A stretch of 64,000 bases of DNA, from contig CM060733.1 in NCBI GenBank assembly GCA_030704615.1, forward strand, positions 61,938,001-62,002,000. The letters are read 5' to 3'. The translations under genes were made by a program, and so were the position numbers. This DNA is from Takakia lepidozioides. Lineage: Eukaryota > Streptophyta > Takakiopsida > Takakiales > Takakiaceae. Below are positions 1 to 9,356 of this stretch, piece by piece (position 1 is the stretch's first letter; the number at the start of each line of letters is the position of its first letter). Below the pieces are notes generated by a model. The model was not told the origin of the DNA. It did no database searches and was given only the letters and a program-made list of their open reading frames with translations.

Positions 1-870
1 AAAACACAATGAGGTCCCTGAATTGCAAATTTGGCACCATTTTCCCAGGTTGGGGCGGATCTGAGTGGGCCTAGAAATGGAAAAATGGCGCTGAATATCG
101 GTTTTCGGTGACTGCCACCCTAGGGACTTAGCCATCTTGGGAGCCCGGAACTGGAAATTCGGCGCCATTTTTCCCGGTTTGGCTCGAAGATGGCTAAGTC
201 CTAGAACGGCAATAGGGCCTAGAACTGGAAAAATGGCGGCGAATTTCCAGTTCAGGGCCAGCCATCCTAGGGACTTAGCCATTTTCGGAGCCCTGACCGG
301 AAATTCGGCGCCATTTTCCCAGGTCCGGCCCGAAAGTGGCTAAGTCCCATCTGGCCTTGACCTGGAAAAATGGCACCAAATTTCCAGTTCAGGGCCAGCC
401 ACCCTAGGGACTTAGCCATTTTTGGAGCCCTGACTGGAAATTCGGCGCCATTTTCCAGGTCCGGCCCGAAAATGGCTAAGTCCCAGAATGGCAATAGGGC
501 CCAGAACTGGAAAAATGGCGCCGAATTTCCAGTTCAAGGCCAGCCACCGTAGGGACTTGGCCATTTTCGGAGCCCTGACTGGAAATTCGGCGCCATTTTC
601 CAAGGTCCGGCCCGAAAGTGGCTAAGTCCCATATGGCCTTGACCTGGAAAAATGGCGCCGAATTTCCAGTTTAGGGCCAGCCACCCTAGGGACTTAGCCA
701 TTTTTGGAGCCCTGACTGGAAATTCGGCGCCATTTTCCCAGGTCCGGCCTGAAAGTGGCTAAGTCCCATATGGCCTTGACCTGGAAAAATGGCGCCGAAT
801 TTCCAGTTCAGGGCTAGCCACCCTAGGGACTTAGCCATTTTCGGAGCCCTGATCTGGAAATTCGGCGAAA
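1..870. repeat. Tandem array A, GGCGCC-core unit of about 137-148 bp
   Basis: About six head-to-tail copies. The marker GGGACTTAGCC begins near 122, 270, 407, 552 (one base changed), 689 and 826, giving steps of 137-148 bp. Each unit is itself an inverted arrangement: GGGACTTAGCC on one side, GGCTAAGTCCC on the other, with AATTCGGCGCC and GGCGCCGAATT half-palindromes between. The array starts outside the window. At about 870 it runs straight into the coding sequence of the minus-strand DGNHR-motif gene, so that gene's 3' end is fused to the array. Short open frames across the array are repeat artefacts. Confidence 0.9.
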
Positions 871-3532
871 AATACAAGGATTGAAAGGAAGGCATCGCGT
901 ATGTACCTGTACAGAAGGCGCATTGCTGCTTTGTCCGCGTTCGGCTGGTCGGTGAACTCGTGGCTCCGGCGGGCATGTGGTATCTCCCGAAAGAATAGGT
1001 CGGTTTTGTAGAGCAGAAAGTACCTCGTCACATAGTCGCGTAGGCTCTCTGCTGCAGGAGAAATCTCCATCTTGAACTGATGTGCTTGTGTGTCCAGCTG
1101 CTCTTGCGCATTCATCGTCACCTGTGGAGATTCTCCATCAGATCGCATTGCTGAAAAAATACAATGAATCCACCCCCTACAAGAGTAGAAGCGCCAAACG
1201 AAGCGTGGGGAAGTACCTGAAACCACCATGTCATGCGGTTCATCCACATGTCGAATGTGGGGTCAGACAGTTTGTCCGGTTTGGGGAAGCTCCACATGTC
1301 CCTTGTACTTTGGGAACCATTCCAGATTTGGAGCCACCGGGTCTGTCCAACCACCCAACATATTCGTAAGCGCCAAACACCACAAAACGAGTTGTTGCCA
1401 CCACAATTTGGTTAAGAATGTATCACCTTTTCTGCACCATCCACACAGGATGTGGCTAGACGATGGAGCTTCTCCAAGTCATCGTGGGCTTCAGAGCGCG
1501 GGAGTAGTGCTTCCCCACCTCCACCAGAAAGTCGGCACCAAGGGCGGGATCAGCTATGGCCACGTACTTTACCATCCGCGACTTGTACTTTATGCGGGCC
1601 CTCACCTCCGCAGCTTTGAGATACGATTCGAGTGCCGGGAGGGTTAGATTCTTCTCCTCTGACTCCATGTAGAACCTCCGCGCATGTGCCAAATCCTGCT
1701 GAATTTTCATCTTTCTGAATTTTCATAAGATTAGAGATCCTGCTCAACACTTTTTCTTCTATTGGGGGAGGAGAGACATATTAGCTCAACAAAACAATCA
1801 GGAGCTTTACCCGAAATATGTAGTCCACCATGGCGTCCATGCTCAGCCTATACCAGGTTCTGTCTGCCTTTGCCTCCGACTTGCGCAGGAGGTCGGCACT
1901 GAGCGAATTGGCAAACTCTTGCACCCCCTGCTTCCCGACATCCTTCATTTGGAAGAGCATATGGGACAAGTTGGTGGCAATGAAGGCATTCTCAGTCACC
2001 CTGCAATGCCACATTTCCATCAAACAATTCTGAAATGGGAATTTACAACAAATATGAGGATTTGCAATGAAATGACTTACAATCGGATGGGTCCAAAAGC
2101 AAGAGGCGTTGTAACTTACGAGTTGATGTCCGCCATTGCAGCTTTGAGAAGACTGCGATCTTTGGGCCCCGCAACCTTCAGCACAACACACTCCACAGCG
2201 AAATGCCAATCGAGGTCGTTGGGGTGGGCTTCGGCTATGTGCTCCATTCATGCCAGGAGGCGATGATTGCCGTCCCACACGTAAAACATCTTTCCAGACA
2301 AGTGCTGGAAAAGAGGATCAGTAACAATCGATCTCTCGAACTCCTCATTTCGCCTTTGCCAATGGGGACCCCATTTGTCCACCTCATCGGAAGTGTGGGC
2401 ACGGTAAGCTCCGTGGTCGTTCTCAATGGAAATGTAAAACGCGGCAGACCCCATTCGATATCCATCCCGGAAAGAGAATTTTAGCTTGTCGATATCGCCT
2501 GGGAGGGCAGGTCTCATCACCTGCAAAGACACCAAGCGGCAAAGGGGAATTCGAAGCTTGGCCGGGTACACCATGCCCCCCAGCACCCTGCCAATGTTGC
2601 TGTGGGTTGCCTCCAACATCTTGGCAGCGGCCAACTTCATATCCGCCTCCGACATGACGTCTGCTGCGAGGGGTTCTCCGGCAGCCCACCAGGACCGCCA
2701 AATCTAGCCTGCTGCGGGTTTGGGGCCTCGGGATGTCCGGGAGGATGTCATCCTGGTCAGAAAGCTCGGTGTCATCCTCCTCAACATGGTCAACCACCGG
2801 CAAAACCACCTCGAGCACTCTCCCTGTCTCTACTGCCATCTCCCCGGCTTCACCTCGAACTTGCACAATCCGTGCTCTTTGTGGTGTTCTTTCCTCTCCT
2901 CCACTCTCCACCGTATGGGTAATTGCGGGGGCTGCTCTTGTCCGCAATGGTGTAACCGGTGTGTTACTGCCTCTTTGTGGTGTCTTGGAGGGATCCACCG
3001 TCTCTGTGCTTCCCTCGCTTACATTGGCATCTGTCATTTGGGCACCCCTGGCCTCTTCAGTGGCCTTTTCTCTTTCCTCCTGGCTAGCCTTCTGTCTCGC
3101 CTGTTCTTTTGCCCTCTCTTTTGCCCTCTCACGGGCTTTCTGTTTCTTACTAGGGCTAGCAGCTGGGGAGCCCTCCAGGATGACCACCTTTGATTGAGGC
3201 GAACTGACACCCTCGCGCGCACTGCTCACTCCCCCCTCCGCAGCCCGTGACGGCTCTCTCGCCGGGGATTGCATGTGCTTAGCTTTCTTCTTCTTCTTTG
3301 CGTGGGCGGGCCCTACTGCATGTGCATCAACAACCTCCATTGCCGGATTTGTTGTCCTCACGTCCTCACGCCCTTCACCTGCCATGCCGCCTGCACCAAC
3401 CTCCCCAATGCCTATTCTGTCGTACCGTCGCTGCAAGTCCTCCCGTCCACCAACAAAAGGTTGAAGTTTGCCCTCTCGCCCCAAGTTGGGCGATTCAAAA
3501 ATGCGATGAGTTGGAGCGGTCGATGATACCAC
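870..3532 (-). pseudogene. Multi-exon gene with ParB/sulfiredoxin-like DGNHR motif, decayed
   Basis: I do not recognise the whole protein. The upstream exon (about 3530-2700) is low-complexity and charged: a run of five lysines, then a K/R/E/A-rich stretch (KARERAKERAKEQ) that could be a nuclear or coiled-coil region. After a frame change near 2700 comes a compact domain (2655-2121) ending in FYVWDGNHRLLA. Its layout (basic strand, helix, 'DGNHR', then a hydrophobic strand VECVVL) resembles the ParB/sulfiredoxin nuclease-like fold. Introns are visible: donor GTAAGTT at 2119-2113, acceptor TTGCAG before 2000, donor after 1811, acceptor before 1698, donor GTACTT after 1217, acceptor before 1150. 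Decay: a TGA where TGG is expected after LLA (2250-2248), a TAG near 1456, and the frame break near 2700. The last exon (ending in LLYRYIRDAFLSIL) runs into array A. The 5' end is uncertain, since the open frame at 3532 begins with GTG and not ATG. Family assignment is by motif only. Confidence 0.5.
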
Positions 3533-4139
3533 CAGCGTGTCGGGCTCGTCGTCACTCTGTCATTCCCAAAATCGTCAGAACCAACATCGGTGCCAAAACC
3601 AGCATCGCAACGAGCAGCGCAACCACCATAGCAACAATCGTGGAACAACAATGAAAACAAAACAAGTTTAGGAAGTATGGAGTGCCATGGAACAACAATG
3701 AAAACAAATCCAACCAATGCCTAAAAATGACATGCTTCCAGCGATGCCAGGATGAAGATGCAAAAACAAAGCGAAAGCGAACAAAGCGAAAGCAGAAGTG
3801 GCTTGCCTGAGAGTACTCGGCTTCAGTTGGCGCGGGTTGTGAGCAAGACACTGGAATCTCCTGCTAGAGCTTAAGTTTGGCCATGCGAGAGATTGGTTGT
3901 CGTCCGTAGTACAAAGCTTTCAACTTCCGCCGCGGTCTGGATGTGAGGTCTCTCTCAGGAGAGCCACGCCCTTCAGGCGGCATAAGTCCCAGCCACAATG
4001 GAAAAAGACCTCAGTTTTTTGGGGTACATGCCTCGAATAGAAGTTAATCCAAGATTAGCATCAGATTTAGGGTACGTATCGAGGAAGCCATGTGTCGCCA
4101 GCCCAAATAAAAACGGACGGCGGTGGACATTTAATGCCC
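3533..4139. other. Upstream flank of the DGNHR-motif gene, no gene recognised
   Basis: Between the decayed gene and array B. The part up to about 3660 may still be its coding sequence: a minus-strand frame rich in Asp/Gly continues across 3540-3620 after a one-base shift. From 3660 to 4139 I see AT-rich tracts with repeated GAAAAC-type words but no clear promoter, RNA gene or domain. Confidence 0.4.
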
Positions 4140-4860
4140 ATCCGCCAGGTACGGCGGCGCGCAAAATTTCCGTCATGCAGGTAATTCGGAGAGCAGCAGG
4201 ATGGAAATTCAGAGCCGAATTTCCATCCTGCCAGGTAGGGCATCGCGCGAAATTTCCGCCACGCAAGTAATTCGGAGCCGGATGGATGGAAATGCGGCGC
4301 CGGATTTCCATCTTGTCAGGTAGGGCGGCGCGCGAAATTTCTGCCACGCAGGTAATTCGGAGCCAGATGGATGGAAATCCGGCGCCGAATTTCCATCCGC
4401 CAGGTTGGTCGGAGAGCGGATGGATGGAAATCCAGCGCCGGATTTCCATCCTGCGAGGTAGGGCGGCGCGCGAAATTTCCACCACGCAGGTAATTCGGAG
4501 CCGGATGGATGGAAATCCGGCGCCGGATTTCCATCCTGCCAGGTAGGGCGGCGCGCGAAATTTCCGCCACGCAGGTAATTCGGAGCCGGATGGATGGAAA
4601 TCCGGTGCCGAATTTCCATCCTGCCAACGTAGGGCGGCGCGCGAAATTTCCGCCACGCAGTTAATTCGGAGCCGGATGGATGGAAATCCGGCGCCGGATT
4701 TCCATCCGCCAAGTTGGTCGGAGAGCGGATGGATGGAAATTCGGCATGAATTTCCATCCGGCAGGTAGGGCGGCGCGCAAAATTTGCGTCATGCAGGTAA
4801 TTCGGAGCAGATCAGGATGGAAATTCGGCGCCGAATTTCCATTCGCCAGGTAAGTCGAAG
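4140..4860. repeat. Tandem array B, unit about 85 bp with a long GGCGCC palindrome
   Basis: The marker GGTAGGGCGGCGCGCG (and close variants) recurs near 4148, 4232, 4318, 4456, 4541, 4625 and 4761. The spacing is about 85 bp, or about 137 bp where an extra 52-bp segment is present. Every unit carries a perfect or near-perfect palindrome centred on GGCGCC; the one at about 4503-4532 is 30 bp and exactly self-complementary. It lies 5' of the DGNHR-motif gene, opposite array A. Confidence 0.9.
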
Positions 4861-4974
4861 CGTCGAATTACCTTCCTGCAGTAATTCTGAGCGTGGCCGC
4901 TTGGTTTTTCGGAGAAAAACAAAGTAAACTGTTAGTTTTGTGGCTGAAGTCCACTTTTAGACTCGTTTTTCATG

Positions 4975-5215
4975 GAATCCTTGACTGCTAGAGGGAAATC
5001 CGAACGGCCTCGGACGGAAATTCGGCACCGTTTTTCCATCCTGTTCGGTTTTTATATCGTCTTGTTTTGGGCCTCACCACCCGACCGGACTTCCTTTGAG
5101 GGGGCCCGGATGGAAATTCGGCGGCGAATTTCCATCCGGGGGATGCTCTTTGTCGGACCGGTGCCGGCCTCTACGCCCGAGGCGACTTCGTCCAGGCGTC
5201 ACCTGTTGGATATTC
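4975..5215. repeat. Array C, left part (GGCGCC-type, unit about 287 bp), cut by a retrotransposon
   Basis: This segment matches 8530-8760 in order: gaaattcggcgcc-type palindromes, the TTTTTATGTCGGCCAG-like stretch, CTCTACGCCCGAGGCGACTTC and GTTGGATATTC. The array stops at 5215 and resumes at 8457, with the retroelement 5216-8456 between. Bases 4861-4974 hold no recognised feature. Confidence 0.8.
5211..5215. repeat. Target-site duplication TATTC (left) of E1
   Basis: Identical to 8457-8461 immediately right of the element. The flanking array sequence confirms that a single TATTC was present before insertion. Confidence 0.88.
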
Positions 5216-5899
5216 TGTCGCGGCCCTTTGCCTTGAGGGCAGGGAGGTCGGGACACAAGAGGGGCCGCCCCTGTGGTGGGGGCAGTAGCAGCGATAGGTA
5301 CGGGGGCTGAAGCACCCTTGAGTGCCCAAGGCACTCAAGGAGGCGGAGGTGCTCACTAGGTGGAGCCCCGCACACCGGGTTGCGGTGGGGGTGGCTCCAC
5401 AAGGGGTGGTGGTAGCTTAGTGGGACTTAGTGGGGGTGGCATAGGACTCACCATGGGGGAGGAGACCTCGTGGTGGGAGTCGTGGGGAGTCTTGGGACTC
5501 ATCACGGTCCATAGGGGCCGTGGTGAGCGGGCCAAGACTCACCGCGACTCACCACCGGGAATCGAGGGTCTTCGTGGTGGTTCGCCATAAAATGGCATGG
5601 CTGGTTGTGAAACCCCCGCGGACAGCTACAGAAGTATATATAGGGAGTAGTAACCCCGAGAACGGTGCAAGCCCGTTGGTGACCAAAAACTAGTGAGTAA
5701 GCGAGCGAGCCGGAAAGCGACCAAAGAGTGGGGAGCTGTTCCGGACTGCCATCTACCAAAGGGAATTCTCCTAGTCCCAATTAGGTGGAGGGTTTTAGAG
5801 GGAAGCAAAAGGGGACCGTTATGTCCCGGTGAGCAGCCGAAGCTCCAAGTTGGCCCGGCGGGCAAGTTGGGAGTCAGGCGCGCGCATCAAAGCGAGTAA
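5216..5899 (+). repeat. E1 5' LTR, 3'-truncated
   Basis: Starts TGTCGCGG. A TATA-like TATATATAGGG lies at about 5636-5646. From about 5650 to 5899 it is nearly identical to 8170-8415 of the 3' LTR (it contains GGTGCAAGCCCGTTGG). Upstream of 5640 it does not resemble the U3 of the 3' LTR. The last 40 or so bases of the LTR are missing, and integrase coding sequence starts at 5900. Confidence 0.75.
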
Positions 5900-7340
5900 G
5901 ATCCGGAAGGCTTGCCGGAAGGATGAGCTGGCGAAGTCCGTGATGCAGGACTTGAGGATGGGGGTTAAATCGCAGTTCCACTTGCAAAATGGACTGCTCC
6001 GGTATAAGCAAAAGCGTCTCTACGTGCCAAAGGGAGGGATCAGAGATAGCCTCTTGAGAGAATGCCATGATAGCCCGCTTGCAGGCCACGGCGGAGCCAA
6101 GCGCACTGCGGCACTCTTGAAGAAAGAGTATTTCTGGCCCAAACTGAGGGAGGAGGCAGAGGAGTATGTCAAGACATGCACCACATGCCAACAAAACCGG
6201 AGCGAGTACAAAAAGCAAGCGGGGCTGTTACAACCCTTGCCGATTCCAGAGGGGACTTGGGAAAGCGTCTCGATGGATTTCATGACTGCTATGCCGCTGT
6301 CAAAAGGATTCGATGCAATCATGGTGGTGGTGGATAGGTTCAGTAAAATGGGCCATTTCATCCCCACCAAAGAGACGGCAACGGCGCAGGAGACAGGGCG
6401 ACTTTACTTTGCCCACGTCTTAAAGCATCATGGAGTCCCGAAGGATATTGTCTCGGATCGCGATCCTAAGTTTACGAGTAAATTTTGGAGGACACTTTGG
6501 AAGAAGATGGGGACGAGGCTGAAGATGAGCACCGCCTTCCAACCTACGACGGACGGCCAAACGGAAAGAGTGAATTCCGTAGTGAAGCAATTCTTGCGGA
6601 ATTACGTGTCGGCAGACCAATCAGACTGGGTGGAACACTTAGACGCGGCAGAGTTCTGTTATAATAACACAGAACACTCCGCAACGGGAGTTTCCCCTTT
6701 CGTGTTGGTCTATGGAAAAGCACCTCTGGTGCCGACAAGTTGGGCCGCCCAGGACGTTGAGGAACCGGCAGTAGCGGCGGTACTGGAAGAACGCGAGCGT
6801 TTGTTGAAGCTCGCAAAGTACAATATTGCCAAAGCTAGGAAACGGTATGAAAGGCAGGCGAATCGGAAGCGGAGGGAAGTGAAGTTTGAGGCAGGCACAA
6901 AGGTCTGGTTGAACATCAAGAATTTCTGACTACCTCCGGAAGTGAGTCCGAAGTTCGTGCCTCCGTATGCGGGACCCTTTCGCATTCGGAAGGTTATGAA
7001 TGAGGATGTGTATGAATTGGAGCTGTCGGCAAACAGCAAGGTGCACCCAGTATTCCATGTCTCCCTTTTGAAGCCTTACTTCAAAGATGAAGCGCGTCCG
7101 AATCGGCATCAAGTGTTGCGTCCGCCACCTATGCTGTTGGATCATGAAAATGAACCTGAGTACGAGGTGGAGGCAATACTTAAGTCGAGGAGGTTCAGGA
7201 ACCGAGAAACGGAGTATCTCGTCAAATGGAAGGGCTATCATCATGTGGAGGCATCTTGGGTGCGTGCCTCAGAAATGGGAAACGCATCCGAGGCGGTTGC
7301 AGCTTTCGAAGGGCGACCTCAAAAGCGGAAGAAGCGTTGA
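5900..7340 (+). pseudogene. Ty3/gypsy integrase plus chromodomain (E1 pol remnant)
   Basis: The frame is open from the deletion junction. The HHCC zinc region is at about residues 75-130 of the frame (GHGGAKRTAALLKKEYFWP, then CTTCQQNRS). The DDE core follows: SMDFMTAMPL, VSDRDPKFTS and the glutamate in TDGQTERVNS. After the GPFRIRKV segment comes a C-terminal chromodomain (YEVEAILKSRR ... EYLVKWKGYHHVEASWV, about 7156-7310), which in chromoviruses targets integration to modified histones. One nonsense codon breaks the frame: TGA at 6927-6929, where the other copy in this window has a leucine codon. The upstream start is lost by deletion. The closest relative here is the minus-strand copy at 21086-23173. 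Confidence 0.9.
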
Positions 7341-7361
7341 TGGGGACATCAACCTTGGAGC

Positions 7362-7374
7362 GTGGGGGAGGAAA
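7362..7374 (+). other. Polypurine tract of E1
   Basis: GTGGGGGAGGAAA directly precedes TGCATGC, the apparent start of the 3' LTR. The same junction is present in reverse at about 21050-21060 in the minus-strand relative. It would prime plus-strand DNA synthesis. Confidence 0.6.
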
Positions 7375-8456
7375 TGCATGCTTAGCCCGGTTTAGCTAGC
7401 TCAGGAATCCGATTGCAAAAACTTGTATTGTACAAAAATTTGTTATAAAGGAAATGGGTTCCAAATATTGTGCGTCCTATTGTGTTTGGAATGGTGATGC
7501 ATGGTGGTTGGCTAGTGTGTAGAATGCATGCTAGCTTACAAAAGTGGGAGAGGTAAATTGGGTAATCGTGTGTTTGCGCAGTGCCGAAATCGGGTGACTC
7601 CCATCCAAGGGGCAAGGAAACTTGCACCTTCTTTGGGAGTTCACGTGCTAGTGCGCACCTGGCGCATGCGCGTACTATAACTGCGCTACCGAGGGGGTTG
7701 CCTTGTAGTGCGGGCTAACGCGGAAGCTACGTGCTTTCGTTCACGTACTATAATCGTGTAGCCTCGGGACGAAGTCGTAGTGCGGCTTTGGCGTGTTCCC
7801 GTACCTCAGGCCAGCATTCCAAGGCGGACCCAATTGTAGTGATTGGGGCGCACGGTTGGTTCAAGGTTATCTTCCTAGTCAAAGAGGGTTCCAGGTGAAC
7901 CCTTGCTCAAGGTGATGCCAAAAGCGGCATCATGAGCGATCGCAAGCAATGTTGTTGCAGTAAGGCGATTCGATCCTCGGGGAGGATCGTTCCTTGGCCT
8001 CGAAGTAGGCCAAGAAGAGTGCACTAGGAGGAGCTGGAGAGGCTCCACCTTTGGCCGGGACTTGGAGGAAGTCGGCCGAACTAGCTAGTGGAGAGTAGAG
8101 TCAAGTGTGGGGTTTGGTTCCTTGCCATGGGACGCCATGGTACAGAAACAAACTCCTTGATGTGGTAACCCCGAGAACGGTGCAAGCCCGTTGGTGACCA
8201 AAAACTAGTGAGTAAGCGAGCGAGCCGGAAAGCGACCAAAGAGTGGGGAGCTGTTCCGGACTGCCATCTACCAAAGGGAATTCTCCTAGTCCCAATTAGG
8301 TGGAGGGTTTTAGAGGGAAGCGAAAGGGGACCGTTATGTCCCGGTGAGCAGCCGAAGCTCCAAGTTGGCCCGGCGGCCAAGTTGGGAGTCAGGCGCGCGC
8401 ATCAAAGCGAGTAACTATGACTTGAAGGGGAGTTTACCGCAGTGAGGTGCGCGACA
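7375..8456 (+). repeat. E1 3' LTR
   Basis: About 1.08 kb, starting TGCATGC after the polypurine tract and ending CGCGACA. Its R/U5 part (8165-8415) matches the 5' LTR; its U3 does not. The segment 7375-7985 is repeated in reverse at 20438-21055. The exact left boundary is inferred from the polypurine tract. Confidence 0.6.
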
Positions 8457-9070
8457 TATTCGGTGCCAAATTTCCGTCCGGGGGTTGAAATGTGACGGCC
8501 AGGTGCCGGCCTCTCCCCCCTCCCCGACTGCATCGGAACGGCCCCGGATGGAAATTTGGCGCCGTTTTCCCATCTGGAGAGGTTTTTATGTCGGCCAGTT
8601 TTTGGCCTGCCCCCCCGACATGACTTCGTTTGGGGGGGCCCGGATGGAAATTTGGCGCCGAATCTCCATCCAAGGGATACTCTCTGTCGAACACGCGTCG
8701 GCCTCTACGCCCGAGGCGACTTCATCCGAGCTTCCACTGTTGGATATTCAGTGCCGAATTTCCGTCCGAGGGTTGTAATGTGAGGGCCAGGTGGCAGCCT
8801 TTCCCCCGAGCCGACTGCATCCGAACGGCCTCGGATGGAAATTCAGCGCCGTTTTTCCATCCGGGGAGGTTTTTATGTCGGCCAGTTTTTGGCCTAACCC
8901 CCCGACACGACTTCCTTTGGGGGGATCCGAATGGAAATTCGGCGCTGAATTTCCATCCGGGGGTTGTTCTCTGTCGGACAGGTTCCGGCCTCTCTGCCCG
9001 AGGCGACTTCATACGTGCGGCCCTTGCTGGATATTCGGTGCCGAATTTTCATCCGGGGGTAGTAATGTGA
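8457..9070. repeat. Array C, right part, unit about 287 bp with GGCGCC cores
   Basis: The marker GGGTTG(A/T)AATGTGA recurs at about 8482 and 8772, and a variant at about 9057, giving a period near 287 bp. Each unit carries three kinds of GGCGCC-centred half-palindromes flanked by GATGGAAATT. Its last copy stops just before the MULE transposase gene. Bases 9071-9356 have no recognised coding content and are probably the gene's promoter region. Confidence 0.85.
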
Positions 9071-9356
9071 CGGCACGGTGCCGGCTTCTCCCCTTCAGCC
9101 GACATCATCCGGACGGCCCCCCACTTTCTGACTGCATACCGTTGGCAGTTATTGCGCAAAGACCAGGGGCCGCATTCCTGAGACAAGGTTCATTAACACA
9201 CTGACTCTGGATTTTTGAGATAGTTGGCTCCCTGGATTTGGATCAGGCTTTGTCGCTCGGACAAATCGGCACCGCATTCCTTCCCATCGCTGCATCCCCC
9301 TTCTACCAGGGATCTTGCCCGCACGCCATCCTGGGAGTCTTGTGTGCACATCTCCC

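Larger units (their letters stand above)
5216..8456 (+). mobile_element. Internally deleted Ty3/gypsy chromovirus (E1), with TATTC target duplication
   Basis: The element begins TGTCGCG at 5216 and ends CGCGACA at 8456, a 7-bp terminal inverted repeat. It is flanked by TATTC at 5211-5215 and 8457-8461. Uninterrupted array units read GGATATTC(A/G)GTGCC, exactly the sequence restored if the element and one TATTC are removed, so both insertion ends are secure. Inside are a truncated 5' LTR, the 3' half of pol (integrase and chromodomain) and a 3' LTR. Gag, protease, reverse transcriptase, RNase H and the primer-binding site are gone, deleted between LTR U5 and integrase at about 5899/5900. It cannot move on its own. 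Confidence 0.88.

Noticed and set aside
137-831. Several 60-96 residue frames in array A, and similar ones in arrays B-D
   Set aside because: They translate the tandem unit, occur on both strands with similar peptides, lack start-context consistency and vanish outside the arrays.
1-870. CRISPR-like look of regular repeats
   Set aside because: Units are contiguous and similar throughout, with no unique spacers and no cas genes. The genome is a plant's.
3552-3851. Hydrophobic minus-strand frame upstream of the DGNHR gene
   Set aside because: Composition is consistent with out-of-frame reading of the Asp/Gly-rich segment; no start or conservation supports it.
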